A stretch of DNA of 54,454 bases. Source: Tilletiaria anomala UBC 951. Its lineage: Eukaryota > Basidiomycota > Exobasidiomycetes > Georgefischeriales > Tilletiariaceae. The notes beneath the pieces were generated by a model. The model was not told the origin of the DNA and made no database searches. It worked only from the letters and a program-made list of their open reading frames with translations. A program made the translations under genes and the position numbers. Positions 19,923-33,182 of this stretch are shown here, piece by piece; within the stretch, counting starts at the first letter, position 1, and the number at the start of each line of letters is the position of its first letter. The stretch covers positions 1 through 54,454 of the forward strand of contig NW_013546905.1 of the NCBI RefSeq assembly GCF_000711695.1, read 5' to 3'.

Positions 19923-21749
19923 ATGGTTCTGGCAAGCGCTGCCGACACCTTCTCAGCATCTCACGCCCTCATCTCGGCTTCGTCCGCTTTCGTCATGTCT
20001 TCTGCCGTCATTTCGGGCTCAGCAGCCCAGCCAGGCCCATTCAGCGTCCCCCGCGCGAGTCAGCAGTCGCTTTGGCAACGGAGACTCGACTCAAGGGGAC
20101 CATCCTCGCCGTCGATCGAACCAGCCAGCGTGATGTCTTCACCGTCGGTCGGATCAGGTCCTGTGGATGGCATGTTTGTCTTCCCGTCCTTGACAGAGGC
20201 ACTGCATAATCGCAAGCAGATGAAGCGGCGGCCGCCGAGCTCGCTCAAGCTCGTTGATCGCTCGTCAAGCACTACTTTCGCACTTGGGCCAGCCACAGCG
20301 GCACCAGCCTTCTCAGGCAGGCCGAACTTGAATCCGGTCGGCTTGCTCAACCTGGAGCAGACATTCCACTCGCTTCCCAACACGCCGACATCTCTCCTGC
20401 CTCCTTCCAGTGGTCCAGGCTTTCCGTCTCCTTTCTCAGTACCACACGCGCTCCCTCCTTCCCCTGCTAGCATATCGAAACAGTTCGCGGAGCAGGTGCC
20501 TCATTCATCATCATCACCTCCAGAAAAGTCGCCGCAGTTCTCGCCTACTTTCTCACGGTCTTCGACCTTCGCCTCCTCAGTGATGTCTAGGCCAGCACCC
20601 AAGCAAGATATCAATCACCATGCCGCGCAAGTAGCCACAGAAGTAGCTCTTTCGGCTCTCGATCTTGAAGATCTGACAGATGGCTTCGAAAAAGAGTTAC
20701 AAATTGTGGATGCTCAGCTTCGACTCCCCATCCCTTCGTCCCGACGTCGCTCCGTCCCAGTGGGCGACAAGAATAATATGCTCGTCTGGGACCCGATGGC
20801 CGAGCGAAGAGCCAGCGCCGACCACGCATTGTCAGAAGACCTTATGCCCAGCTCGGAGCCTGCCGACGGTTCGCTAGGTGAGACGGACGAGGCACCGCGT
20901 CGGAAGGGTAGGGCTCGGATGAGTCAAGAAAAGCGCCGCAGGTTGGCGCGCCGGAGGGAACGCGAGGCAGCCTCGGCCCTGCAAGCATCCGCCTCGGCTG
21001 GGGTGCCGCTTCACCAAGCTTACGATTACGTCGTTCCTCGTTCAGCACCACCTTACGTCACTACGTTCGATTCGCGCATGGGCACCGTCGATGAACCCAA
21101 GCCTCGCTCGCCATCCATGCCGTGGTCGCCGACGACGGTCTGGGCACCGCCGTGTACATCTTCTGCCTCTCAAAAGCATTTCTCTGGAGAAAGACCGATG
21201 CAGGCCCGCCCCAGCATGGACTCGTTCCGCGCCATGCATTTCAACAATGCCAGCTCACCTTCTCTTGCCCATGCTCCCACGCCGGAAGCATTCAGTCAGA
21301 GCCCGCTCGATTTTGACTGGGCATACTCCAGCCCAGCACCATCTCTGAGCCCGTCGGGCAGCTCGGTGTCGTCGCCGTTCGACAAGGCCTTCGAACATGC
21401 TTCCGTCACAGGCCACGGCGCTCAGCAGCGCCATCTGCCTCAGCACAACAGTGCGAGCACGCTCCGGGCTCTGGACCTTGATGCGTCCTACTCTTCGGCT
21501 TCCGCTTGGACGCCGGCTCCGCCGCCTCGCGTTCGCGTCGTCATCCAGCCGCCGACGCCACAGGATGCCGCGGCAGTCGCTGGCAAGCTTGGCAGCCTGG
21601 CCGCCACTGCCAGTGGCGAGAGCGACATCCGGTCTGCCAAGCGGCTGTCGCAGATCTTGTCGCCGTCGCCCGAGCCAATTGCAGAGCATGAAGAGAGTTT
21701 CTTTGCGGCGCGTGCCATGTCAGACAGGCTCCGGCCGTCGCTATACTGA
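19923..21749 (+). CDS. Proline/serine-rich disordered protein of unknown function
   Basis: A single-exon frame of 608 residues from the ATG at 19923, which follows a pyrimidine-rich leader. I do not recognise it. It is dominated by Ser, Pro and Ala. Short stretches of ordinary composition stand out: MFVFPSLTEALHNRKQMKRRP, PVGLLNLEQTFHSLPN, and VATEVALSALDLEDLTDGFEK, which looks helical. A very basic helix near residues 336-355 (MSQEKRRRLARRREREA) could be a nuclear localisation or nucleic-acid-binding segment. The C-terminus contains RVRVVIQPPTPQDAAAVAGKL and AKRLSQILSPSPEPI. The composition suits a nuclear regulatory protein or signalling scaffold, but no function can be assigned. Confidence 0.7.
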   Translation: MVLASAADTFSASHALISASSAFVMSSAVISGSAAQPGPFSVPRASQQSLWQRRLDSRGPSSPSIEPASVMSSPSVGSGPVDGMFVFPSLTEALHNRKQMKRRPPSSLKLVDRSSSTTFALGPATAAPAFSGRPNLNPVGLLNLEQTFHSLPNTPTSLLPPSSGPGFPSPFSVPHALPPSPASISKQFAEQVPHSSSSPPEKSPQFSPTFSRSSTFASSVMSRPAPKQDINHHAAQVATEVALSALDLEDLTDGFEKELQIVDAQLRLPIPSSRRRSVPVGDKNNMLVWDPMAERRASADHALSEDLMPSSEPADGSLGETDEAPRRKGRARMSQEKRRRLARRREREAASALQASASAGVPLHQAYDYVVPRSAPPYVTTFDSRMGTVDEPKPRSPSMPWSPTTVWAPPCTSSASQKHFSGERPMQARPSMDSFRAMHFNNASSPSLAHAPTPEAFSQSPLDFDWAYSSPAPSLSPSGSSVSSPFDKAFEHASVTGHGAQQRHLPQHNSASTLRALDLDASYSSASAWTPAPPPRVRVVIQPPTPQDAAAVAGKLGSLAATASGESDIRSAKRLSQILSPSPEPIAEHEESFFAARAMSDRLRPSLY

Positions 21750-22835
21750 AGGCCAGAACGTCCGGGCTCGTATCAAGTACTCGCATACCCAAACTCGCAA
21801 TTGCACGCGCGGGCCTGCTCGCCATCCATTGGCGCACATGCCACATTGCGTCTCACCATTCCCGTCAGCATCCATCTCTGTAGCAATACTCTTAAGTCAT
21901 TTTACTCTAGCACATGTAGCCAACATGTTTTCTACATCTAACAAACAGCTTGAATACCCAAGGCACTTCATCCGATACCACCGCACCCAGCAATATCTGT
22001 CCTCCTACATCCTAAAAATACAATCAGTATCTCCCCATTTTACATGTCCGCTTTTCCGCCGTGGCGTTGGACAAGACGCATCGTCACTGGTCACAGGGTG
22101 CCACCCTGTACTCGCATGAGCGAATTGGGTGCAGTCCTATGACCGATGGCAGAGAGATGGAGAATATGCTTGCGCTATATATATGGGCTCTGAGCGGGGC
22201 CCAATTGGCTTGAGGGGCTTGACTAGCAGCTGACTATGGGGAAAGTGGGTGGAGAGGCACAATACCTTTTCCCGGCGTTTTCTCCACGCGAGGGAGGCGG
22301 GGTCGTTGCTGGGCTACTCTCCTGCTCCTTCGCTTTTGTTCTCTGAGTCGCGCGCGGCGCCAACCCGCTCACGGCTGGCTTGCTGCACATGAACTCTCTC
22401 CCACCAATCTGAGACATACATCTTCTCATCAGCGAGGCCCTGTTATGTATACTCGAAAGCACTGTACATACTTGCATATCCTCCAGGACTGTTGACCGCA
22501 AATCCGCGATCACTGTTAGTGTTGGGTCGGGTCGGCTCGGACCATATCCTGGCAGAATCCAGGAGCTCTGATAGGTGACGTCCTCTTTTAGAAGGAGTGT
22601 GTGTCATCTGTCGAGTGTCGAAGCCGCCGCCCTCCATATAGTAGTAGCTTTCCACAGGGGACGAGTGCCGCAGCTGCAACGGGACCCGCTCGGCGCCCAC
22701 CGCGTTCACGGCTCGCCCAGCTTCGAGCTGGCATCGCATCCTTCTATCTTTAACCTCGCTGCGCATGCAGGGGCTCAGCGCTGTCACGCTCCATGATCGT
22801 GCCGGCGCAACCCTCATAGAGCAAAAGTTCTCAAA
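21750..22835. other. Intergenic region upstream of the RasGAP gene
   Basis: About 1.1 kb between two rightward genes. It holds a TATATATAT tract at 22176-22184 and no convincing coding frame. It should contain the 3' end of the orphan gene and the promoter of the neurofibromin-like gene. Confidence 0.4.
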
Positions 22836-25800
22836 ATGACTATCCCGCTGGGAGGCGCTGGGCCACCGTACGAGCCGGACAATGACGTCCACAGCAGTCA
22901 CCACGACCATGCCTCCCTCTCCTCCAGCTCACACTTTGGCAATGCTGGCCACGGTCGAGTGGGCATCGCCCAAAGAGAAAGCAGCAGCTCGCTCCCTCAC
23001 AGCGCGCACGGCATGATGGGCGGGCCCAGCGCCTTTGCTCACAGCAGCAGCTCTAGTACCGCTGCCCTTCATGCTGGAATCCCGGCAGACCACTCCGGCA
23101 GCTTCATACCAGGTGTCTCGTCTGCCGTACCGCTCGAACTTCCGGGCAGGGTCAGCTCAAGTGGGAGCACCATCGGCACGGAGAATATGATGGGTTCTGC
23201 CGGGCAGATGCTCATCGGCAGCATTCTGAGCAGGTTTGTCGAGAGGGTGAGTTGCGCCAGACGCGAGGTAGGGGTAGCTCCGCCGCCTGTGCATCCATCC
23301 TAACAGACACTCCCACTTCGTTATAGCTGCCCTCAACCTGTGGCTGGAGGTTAACTACTCTAGAAAATGATGAGATGATCCGAACAAGCATTGCAAATCT
23401 CGTCAGCCTCAGCGAGCGTCAGATTTCCATCATCCTCAAAGACATCCTAAGTCATTTGGAGGGCTTACAGAGGGTGAGTCCGCTTTGACTTTTAAAGTGC
23501 CCGAGAACTTTGTTGACCTCATGTCTCGACGCTTGTGCCCCAGGCTGCACAACATGTGTCAGAAGAATCGATATCTGGCATGGATTTGTTGGCTTCTCAA
23601 CTTTTCTTGCTCAAGGTCCTCGTTGCTTGCTTGTTCCAACACTGGAAGTCAGTCGGGCAAACAAAGCCTGCCGACTCCCAGTGCCGAGATACGAGCTCAC
23701 AAGGCCCTTGGATCGATCCTCCGCCGCTCGATGACGCTCTCGCAAAGCATGCACTGAGCACCATGACGATCTATCTCAAGCTCACCATCGCGCGCGAGGA
23801 GGCTGGGCTCTTTTCATCGTTCCCAGCCGCCGAGGTCCCCGAACGCGGGTCTGATCACTTGAAATCGCCGCAAAATGGTACCGTTGGCGGGAAGAATGCG
23901 GATCGCGCCTTGGGATTGCCGAGGGATGCGTTGAAGTTCGGTTCTTCAAGAACCGGAAAGGAGAAGGAGAAAGAGAAGGATCGTGACAAGGGAAAAGACG
24001 GGGACAGGGACGATGCAGAGGGGAGAGACGCGGACAACGGAGACAAAGCCTCTGATGCCTGGTCTCCTTCGAATCTACTGCTGGTCGAGGGCAGCCCACT
24101 CTTCTCCATCTTCCCAACTTTTCCTCCAACACTCTCGCCATTCGGCAGTGCAGGGATGCGATTTCACTCCAAGGGCAATTTTCCACCAGAGTTCAATCGC
24201 GACTGGCACCTCGCCGATTTGCATGGCAAGACAACACAAGAGGCTGTAGAGCTCGGCGAGGTGGATGACCTTCCGTCATTGATGACGAGCATCTATCGAC
24301 ACGCGAGCATGGTCATCTTCTACCTCAGTTCGAGCAACTGGGCGGTGGTGTTCGCCAGGATCCGTAACCGCCTTGCCTATCTTAGTACAACAATAGAGGA
24401 AAGCCCGAACACTGCGGAACTGCGTCTGCTCGAATGCAGCAATTTGCACCGCCAACGATTGGGTTCAGTGGTATCGGAGCTCTGCACCACCTTCTTGCAT
24501 CTCAAGCGATCGGCTCAACAGACCATCGCGGTCGCACTGCGGCGAGGCATCTGGAACTGGATCTACTACCACCCAGAAGAGTTTGCGCAGATGTATGCGA
24601 CTGGCAGAAGGCTCGAAGGCGCCTCAGATGTGCTCTTCGATCAGGTCTACAATCTCGCGGAATCGACACGCAAGAAGCTCTGGTTCTGGCCCATGCTTAA
24701 CTCCCTCTTGATGCTGTGTCCCGATATCGTTGGGCGAGCAGCCATCGGCGAGGGAAGAAAGAGCGGTAGCGTGGCAAAGAAAGTGCAATTCCTCGAAGGA
24801 CTGCGAAAGAGTCTGCGCACCAGCAAGCTGAGCGATGTCGCAGCGGTTTGTTGCGTCGATCTGGTCCGGGCTGCAGCATTCACACAGCGGGCGGAGTCTG
24901 GCTTGCGGCTCGTCGTGCCGGATATCGAGCGCGAGCTCCGCGAAAAGGTGTTCGAACCAATGCGAACTGCCGCGGGGACACCCCGTGCAGAGGAAGTAAT
25001 CTTAGCGACAGACCTGATGCACTCGTTCTACTGCCTCGACCCTCACAAAACCATGAAGGAACTCATCCCACCTTTCGCCGCGGAGAACGGCTCAATTTCA
25101 GCCAAGGTCGTCTTGGCCAAAGCTTGCATCCGCGTCGCATCAGGCTTCGGCCGGCTGCCATGGCACCCGCAACTGCGATTGCTGTATCCACAGCTGGCCA
25201 AGACATTCCGCTTCATCTTCAAAGACACTGCATTCAAGCTGAGCCGCCAAAGCGGTGTGGCGGTGGGAAAGCAGGAATCCAAGCGGCCGCTATCGCGTGG
25301 AGGGTCGCGGACTGCATCCAATCCGTCCGACCAGATTTTTGCTCGCACCGAGCTCGCCAACAACATCCTCAATCTCTGGTGCGCAGATCAGGACATGTGG
25401 AAATTTGGGCTTGGAATAAGCGAGACTCCACAGCGGAACCCGGATAAGAAGGCGGTCTACACGGAGAGCTTCCTCATCGAGTGTCTCAACACAGACACAT
25501 ACCTTGCGCTGTTTTGGTCCACCGCCTTCTGCATGCATGCCCCAGGGATGGAAGTCACTGCATTCCGCGCGTTGGCTTTTTGCCTGTACCCGTCATCGAG
25601 AACGATGCAGTCGATGACACGCGGTGACATTGTCGATGAGCATGCGAGGCTGGCCCGAGGAACCGTTTCCCCCACAACACTAACCGGACTCTTTGAACGC
25701 CTGATCTGGGGCGACTCTCCAGCAAGCTTCAAGTTCCACGTCGGCATCCTTAGACCATTGCTCTTAGGTCGCGCGCGTTATTACGCTGCGCTCAAGCCCC

Positions 25801-28800
25801 AAGATCGAAGAGAGTCTCCGTGGAGCAGCTTGGAGCGAGAACGTGCGGCGGAGGATGTGACCGCCGAAATTGCAGTCTTGTTGACGATCTGCAATTCCGA
25901 GCCGGATATCTGCCACGGGGCAATGCAACTAGGGCGTTCCTTTGCTCAGGGCCATGATGCATTCGCGGACGTCTACAGCAGTCAGAACCCGAGCAAGGAG
26001 TGGAGAGACTTCTATTACAAGCTTGCTGAAGATTCCAGCCTGTTCGTGGGTCGGATCGCCCAGCAAAAGAAAGTGCGAAGTCTGCTGCGCACGATCAATT
26101 CGCCCTCACCAGCCAGCTTGGCGGCATGGAAAGAGGCATATCGGCGCTGGGCGGCCCTCACGCAGGTGGTTGCACGACCTCTTGCTGCAGATACCAGCGA
26201 TACCGCCCAGGAGAAGGCCGCATACTGGTACAACCTCTCGGGGTTCCTCTCGGCCCTTGGCGGTGCTTGCGCGATCGAAGACGCCAACCTGCTTCCCAGC
26301 ACTCTTCAAGACACTCTGCTCAACCCCAAGCTGGTCAACACTAATCCACCGGTGCCGATGATTGAAAGCTTCATGCAGGAGATGGTGGATCTGTTGGTAT
26401 CAGACTCCATCTGGGTACGCGAAAAGGTCAAAGAGACCCTAGGCACCGACCTCAGTCCTCGGTTAAATGGTATTCTGTTACGGCAAATCCACGCGGTTCT
26501 CAGCGACTTCTTCGACAAATCTACTGGGCTGCCAAGACCTGCTGAGATGTTCACCGTCTTCGTGGAGCAGTCGATCAGCGTTGTGCAGATGGTGCTGAAT
26601 CGCATGAGCGCTCAAGCTGATGCGACGACAAATGTTGACATTGGTTCCTTGATGGTGCTCTACGTTGAGTATGTCAACTCTCTCGGTCGAAAAGATCAGG
26701 CGCTGCGCATTAAGGTCGCCATGTGCCAGCTTTGCGAGACATTGATGTCAAAGAAGGCGGCATTCCTGTTCTCCAACGAGCTCCGAGTTCGCAATCGACT
26801 ATTCCAGGCGCTAGTTACCTGGACCTCAGATTCGGTGAGCAGACACATGCAAGGAAGCTCAGACTCCTCCCACACTTTAGTGCTAACCCTTATTCATTCA
26901 TATCGCAGGCCGATGACGCTGGCGGCAGTGAGCGGTCCGAGCGTCTGCAGCGTGACTTGGATGTGATTTGCCTCAAGACAATTGCTAGTCTGCTCGACCG
27001 GCTACCGCTCATCCTGGCAGACGATGCCTTGTTCCTCGACGATAAGGTGGAATGGGCAAAGTCTCGACAATTCTCAATGTACTTCAACTACTTCCTCAAA
27101 GTCCTCAACCGCACACGCGACCTCGAAGCCAAGTCAATGAAGAGCGAGAAAGGTAGAGATTCGCAGAGTGACAGCGCTGTCATCAAGGATTCCGCAATCC
27201 TCGCCTTATCGAACTTGTTGGCATCCAATATCGACTCTGGCCTTCAGCACTCTCTGCCGCTTGCGTACAAAGAAGACCCACGGATCCGCACAGCCTTCAT
27301 GCAAATTATGACCAACGTCATCTCTCAAGGAGCGCAATTTGAAGACCTCGAGCGCTTGGCTGGCACTCAGCAGCAAAACAAAATGGTCGAATTGATCTGC
27401 GAAGGTGACATGCAGCTGGCCCTGTCCATCTGCCAGATCTCCCGCGGCTTCGACGCAGACTCGCTCGACTATGTTCTGCTCAACATCTTCGACTCGCGAG
27501 GCGAAGTCATGCGCTTTCTGGGCTTGGCTCTTGAGGAGGAAGTCGAGCGCACACCTTCGGAAGAGATGGTGTTCAGGAGCAACTCCTTCCGGACTCATCT
27601 GCTGTCAGTCTACGCCAAGATGCACGGCTACGAATATCTTCGGTCCGTGCTGGAGCCGCTTGTCGTGGATATGATCTCTCGCTCCAGAGGGGTGTCTTTC
27701 GAGATCGATCCGCAAAGGATCGAGCCGGGCGAGAGCGTCGTAGTGAACCAAGCACGTCTAGAAGAGCTAGCACAATCCTTCATCGATGCTATCTGTACCT
27801 CTGCGCACCGGGTACCTGCCGTGTTGCAAGAGCTGTGCAGGCGAATTCGTGTCCTGATGGATGCGAAGTTCCCCAACTCGCGCTACCAAGGCGTTGGCGG
27901 CTTCATGTTCCTACGCTTCATCAGCCCCGCCGTTGTCGCTCCGCAACTGATCGATCTGGACCTCGGCTCCTCGACCAAGGAAGCTCGACGCGGGCTGTTG
28001 CTGGTCAGCAAGATTCTCCAAACTCTGGCTAGCAACAATCTCTTCCCGACGCATAAGGAGCCGTTCATGACGAGTCTCAACGACTTCCTGAAGAGGAACG
28101 TCTGGAGGGTCACCAACTTCCTGGATCAAGTATCGGATGCAACCTCGGAACTCGATCGAGCATCAGCTGGTCAGCACAGCATCTTCGCCCTAGGGTACAC
28201 TTTGAACGAATCAGACCAGCGATCGCTCCATAGGTTTTTGTATGACAACGTCGACAAAATCGGGAAGGATCTGCTTTCAAGGAGCGCCAGTTCGCGCGCC
28301 AAAGGCGATCTCGCGGCCTCTGACGAAAGCAAGAGGATCTATGAGAATCTCTGCATTGCGCTTGCGGAGATGGGTGATTACAGCGTTTTGGCCCCAGTGG
28401 TATTAGCACAGCAGAATGTTGGTGTCGACAATCGTCAGTCGTACGAGGACTTCATGAGACGCAACGTCAACCGGCACCTGGATCCACAAGCTTTTGCCAA
28501 GGTTTTCCGGATCGGGCCGCCTTCGAAAGCTGGTAGACCAGTCGTATACTACACGATAAGCAGCATTCGTGCCGCAAGCTTCGACTTCGAAGCTCTCATT
28601 GCGCATGTTCTACAAATGCTACAACCCCTCTTCAACAGGGAGTTCGATCTTCTGCTGGATATGACTGGAATGTCGTCTGAGCATTGGATTCCGCCACAAT
28701 GGCTGTTATACTGGACCTCGCTCCTTCCGTCGGAAGTGCGGCGTGGCCTGCGCAACCTGATCGCATTCAATCCCAACAGCTCTACAAAGGAGTCGCTTCG

Positions 28801-31800
28801 TCCTTACTTCTTGCATGAGATTGAGAAGCTGGGCCCACTTGACAATGCATTGGCTGCGCCAGCAAATCTCGACGTTCACTTCTGCACCTCGCTTGCTGAA
28901 CTCGAAGCATTCATCGCACGCAAAGACATCGACCTCAATGCATCAACAATGAGCATCGCAATGGCTCCTGTGGAACACACATTCCCCAACGCAACGCTTA
29001 TCAGTCATTACCGAGCACTTCTTCCGGTGTCTTTCCGGCTAGGGAGCGATCACCTGCAAATCATGTCACTCAAGCTACAAGAGATGTTCATGGGACGTTC
29101 ATCATACACGAATGAGGTCATCCACTTCGCCGACATCGACGACGTTCGGCCAGTAACCAATCGAAGCGAAGAAACAGCGTTTATTCTGACGTGCAAAGGT
29201 GGCAGGTCTGCTTTCCTTTTCCTCAGCAAGGATCGTACGGAGATTGTGCAATCCTTGCGCCAGGCCAAGGCACGTGTTGGGCGGACAGCCGCTACTAAAA
29301 CAGAGCGGACACTCATGCCCAGCGACGTTCCTGGAACCTTGCTCAACATGGCCTTACTCAATATGACCAGCACCGACTACATGCTAAGGGCCAGCGCGTA
29401 CAACCTCCTTTGTGCTCTCTCAACTTCATTCAATTTCGGCACCAGCAGTGCAAAGCGTCGCTTGCTCAGTGTGCAGGGTGAGTTGGCATCGCGCGCATTG
29501 CTGGGCATGTCACTAACGCGATCTTCTCGAAACAGGCCTCGCCCTGCCGGCGAACATGACCACATTTGTTGCAGACCTGAGCAAGGACTTCGCTGTGGCG
29601 GCTCCTGGTGTTTCGCTGGAATTCCTCATTTCTTTCTTCGAGGGATTTGAGGCATCAGCTCCGAGCCAGCGGCCTGCATGCTTGCTGTATATGGTTCCGT
29701 GGCTCTCCAACCTTTCGAGCTTCATGCACAGTGCTCGTGAGCAGCAATCTGAGTATCTCAAGAGGATTAAAGAGGTCTTGGGGCATTTAATCAAAATCAC
29801 CGTTCAGCATCCGGAGGCAAGTTGGCGATCGGTGGGCCAATAGACTTCGTACTGACATGATGTGCATTTGCAGCTTTACGCCACGATGCAACGCAACGTC
29901 TGGACGCATTTTAGCAAGCTTGATGGTCTTTTACCGATTGTCTTAGAAGTCTTCACTGAGGCTGCGGTAGACTCCGGGCTGCAGACAAGGGCATTCGAAG
30001 CCGTGCTTGACACTATGGTGTCCTTCACTTCCTTCAATCTCCGGGGCAAGCTGTTATCACGTCTGCGGAAGGTGAGTAGATCCATGTCCCTGCTTGCTGG
30101 ACATTGCTGAAATCTCCCTCACCGTCAACAGGCTATCGCGAGGACCGCCAAAGCTCCCAGTGCGACGCCACTTACAGACAACGCTGCATGGGTTGAAATA
30201 GCAACGCTCGTCCGCATGAACATGGTCCTCTCCTTCACCAATCGCATGGAGGTCATGCTTTACCTGCCGGAGCTCTTGCACGTACTGTTGCTCCTCGCAG
30301 GTACTGGCTCGGACGCAATGCGACGAGCCATCCATGGTTCGGGCATCAATCTCATTCACTCCCTCTGCACCGAAGACCCACGTGAGGCAAAGAGCGAAGT
30401 GGATGCTGCCCTTCCTCCCGGGACTACCAAATTGCGAGCTCTTCTCGCCACTTTTGCTGGCGACGAGGCTCTCAAGTTGTTCGGGCTGCGCAGCGGGGAG
30501 CTTGCACCCTTTGCAGGGTCAATGGACATATTCACCGAAAGCCCGACCAACGAGCAGATTGAAGTGCTAGCTCTCCGAGTTTATCAGATCGCAGAACTTG
30601 CGGCGCCGACTGTAGACACTGCCAACAGTTGGCGAGCGCGATTGACCAGCCTGATCACGAGCACAGCTTTCCAGTACAATCCCTTCATCCAGTCGCGCGC
30701 TTTCATCTTGCTCGGCTGCTTGGCGCAAGGGGAGATCGATGACGATCTCCTATATCAGATTCTGGTGTCTTTGCGGGGTAGCATCTCCGAATGGGGAAAC
30801 AACGGGAACGACGGGCCAATGATTAGCATTCTTGCTTGTCTGAGCAAAGTCGTCAAGATCCTACCGCGGCGCTCTCGATACTTGCCTCAGATGTTCTGGC
30901 TTGGCATATGCATGGTCCAGTTCGGACACATTCCCACCTTCCGGGCTGGTGTCGAGCTCCTGCATTCTGCACTGCAGACGATCTGGGATCGCAATCTTCC
31001 TCAAGAGAGCGGCAGGGATCTTCCGACATTCCTGCTCGAGGCAAGAACGGAATTTAGAGAATCTTCTTGCCGCCTAGATGATGAGACTGGCGTCGACTTT
31101 GAGCTCGACTTTGGCTTCGCCATGGCGGCTTTGTTGGTCAAGGGTCTCCGCTCGGAACGGACGCAAGCCGAGACGATCGCGGTGCTGCGCTCATTGCTCC
31201 GCTTTACATCCTATGACATCGATGGACGACCTCATGCGCGCGACGGTAAGCTGTCATCGTATCATCTCGGCTACTTCGTCGCGCTTCTCCCAACTGCAGT
31301 CTCATCCGAAGATTGCAGCTCCTTGCTCGAAATGACAGGAATCGATGCCGATGTGTCAAAGCATGTCATCGATGACCGAGAGAAAGGCAGTTGGAGTCTG
31401 TTCAGCCTGTTCGGAGCGGCGGATAAGAAAGAAGCATTGCTCATCTCGACGCTTGTCGCCGCTCTGTTGGAGTACGCAACGTCGGACGACGAAAAGCTGT
31501 TGCTCTACACGCTACTTGCCGACGCCGCTTTGGCTCGGCCCGCCATTGTTTCCATTCTGTAAGTGCTGACCTGTACGCTCCATGCAGCTGAAGCGTAAGT
31601 GACTGAGCCTGCTTCCTTCATGGTACTTGTAGCTACGATTGGCTGTCACCTGGAATGCAGGACGTCTTTGTCAAATCGCAAAACCCGCAGGTGATCAAAG
31701 CCGTCCACTCCATCGCGAGCATCGCAGTCTGCGAGCCCGTCTTCGCGGCGCAAGCAGCAGAGACGGCACGGCGCGGCGGCCCGTCTGCGTACCTGGAGGA

Positions 31801-31927
31801 GAGCGGCTTCGCGTCCTTGCTTGACTGTGGCTGCTTCCACGGTCGCATCGACGATGGGCAGCGCATCATGCTCGCTAGACTTTCCACTGCTCTGCTTACT
31901 GGGTTGATCGACGCAGGGGCGCAGTGA
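22836..31927 (+). CDS. IRA1: Neurofibromin/IRA-type Ras GTPase-activating protein
   Basis: This protein accelerates GTP hydrolysis by Ras and so restrains Ras/cAMP signalling. I read eight exons: 22836-23246, 23327-23473, 23544-26834, 26909-29477, 29536-29816, 29874-30071, 30132-31558 and 31633-31927 (about 2872 aa, close to human NF1 and yeast Ira2). The first 130 residues are Ser/His-rich. The GAP domain is near residues 1400-1700: MVFRSNSFRTHLLSVY holds the likely arginine finger at about residue 1506, and GGFMFLRFISPAVVAP is the FLR signature. A Sec14-PH-like module follows (RPVVYYTISSIRAASFDF to FLFLSKDRTEIVQSLRQAKARV, about 1825-2080), the NF1-specific arrangement. The C-terminal part is helical and repeat-like. 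Intron 5 appears to use a GC donor. Confidence 0.95.
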
Positions 31928-32421
31928 AGCATGTTCCCTTCCATCACCCCTTCCATCAGCAGTCTCGAGGCTGGACCTCTCCACTCCATCGCGGCTCAAC
32001 CCATCACTCTGACAGTTCGCTCACATACGCAATTCTCAGCCTCGTTCGGATACCTTGGGCTGAAAGCAAAGATGTGTTTTATGATGCTTGCTAATGATTT
32101 GAATCTAATGAATGCAACGGAATGAACCCTTCTTCCTCTTTTGATGCGATACCATCCGTCATTTCAACTTCCAGGCTCCCTAGTCTAGCAGCAAGGTGAA
32201 GCCTTGTATTATAAAGGGTCGAAGCTGGGCTTTCTGAAGATTGATGCATGCGTTTATGGACGGGGTACAAAGATATACATGGTGAAGATGGTTTTGAACT
32301 AAGAGAATGGTATCGCTTGCTGCTCCCCTTTTACCGAAACTTCTGTTACACGGGCTGGGTGTGTCGATACATCAGCCCATTAGCGAAAACAAAGGGAGCC
32401 ACAGGGGTCGCGCGGGCCTTT
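31928..32421. other. Convergent intergenic region, RasGAP / VTC1
   Basis: 494 bp between two stop codons. It is AT-richer than its surroundings and should hold both 3' UTRs. No coding sequence is seen. Confidence 0.4.
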
Positions 32422-33182
32422 TCAGTCGTTGAAGCGGAGGATGAAGTTGACTAGGACGGCGATGAGGAGCATGATGGACAGCGCCGTGGGTCCGAGGCGG
32501 TCATCGTAGGGCCCAGAGCCGCGGTTGCGGATGGCGTGCGCGCGCCAGTGGTAAGTGACCAGCGCGTAGATCATGATGGCCATGGCGACGAAGCTGAACA
32601 TGCCAGCGCTGATGCGGCCAATCTGGTCGCCGAAGTTGAGCAGGCCCGCGGCGAGTGCAGAGAGCGTGACGGTGAAGGAGAGCCATGATAGGACTTGTGT
32701 CGTGGGTATTATGCGATGCCAAGAGGGAAGAATTTGCAAAAGGTCAGCTTGAGTGTGGCGACTCAGCAGCAGCACAATTACCACGCCCGCCTCGCCTGCC
32801 GCCATGTCCTGAGTGGTCATGTGAAAAGGCTCTACAGACTTCCCCGATGATGGAACGTAAAACGCACCCGTAGGGTACACGACGATGCAGCACGACCATC
32901 GACGACATCCACGTGGAGCTTTTATGCCTCACAATCGGAGACTTGTAACTTGATCCATTCGCAGCCCCATCTCGGTTCGAAACAAAGCCAGGAGAGAACA
33001 CCCTCACCCTCTCTCCTCCCCTCGCGTGCAAGAAGGACGGACGCTCGTCTGGCACCAACTCGATTGCAAAGGGTTCCAAACTCACATGTTCGCTCGTTGG
33101 CAAAGAACACCTTAGGCTCAACACGGACGGGGAGCGCAATGCGCTTGCCGGCTGTGCGCTGCAGGAGCGGCTGTGTAGACAT
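32422..33182 (-). CDS. VTC1: Vacuolar transporter chaperone complex subunit VTC1
   Basis: VTC1 is the small membrane subunit of the VTC complex, which makes polyphosphate and moves it into the vacuole. Exons are 33182-33086 and 32693-32422 (122 aa; yeast VTC1 is 129). The protein opens [32 protein letters not shown], and the intron join restores [12 protein letters not shown], the invariant start of the DUF202 fold. Three membrane segments follow ([47 protein letters not shown]), separated by [10 protein letters not shown] and the basic [21 protein letters not shown] loop. The single intron is 392 nt, several times longer than any typical intron here. Two CACGTG boxes lie upstream and one inside the intron, which fits phosphate-responsive control. 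Confidence 0.96.

Noticed and set aside
32974-32984. GGTTCGAAAC resembling a tRNA B box inside the VTC1 intron
   Set aside because: No A box or cloverleaf-forming arms at the right distance.
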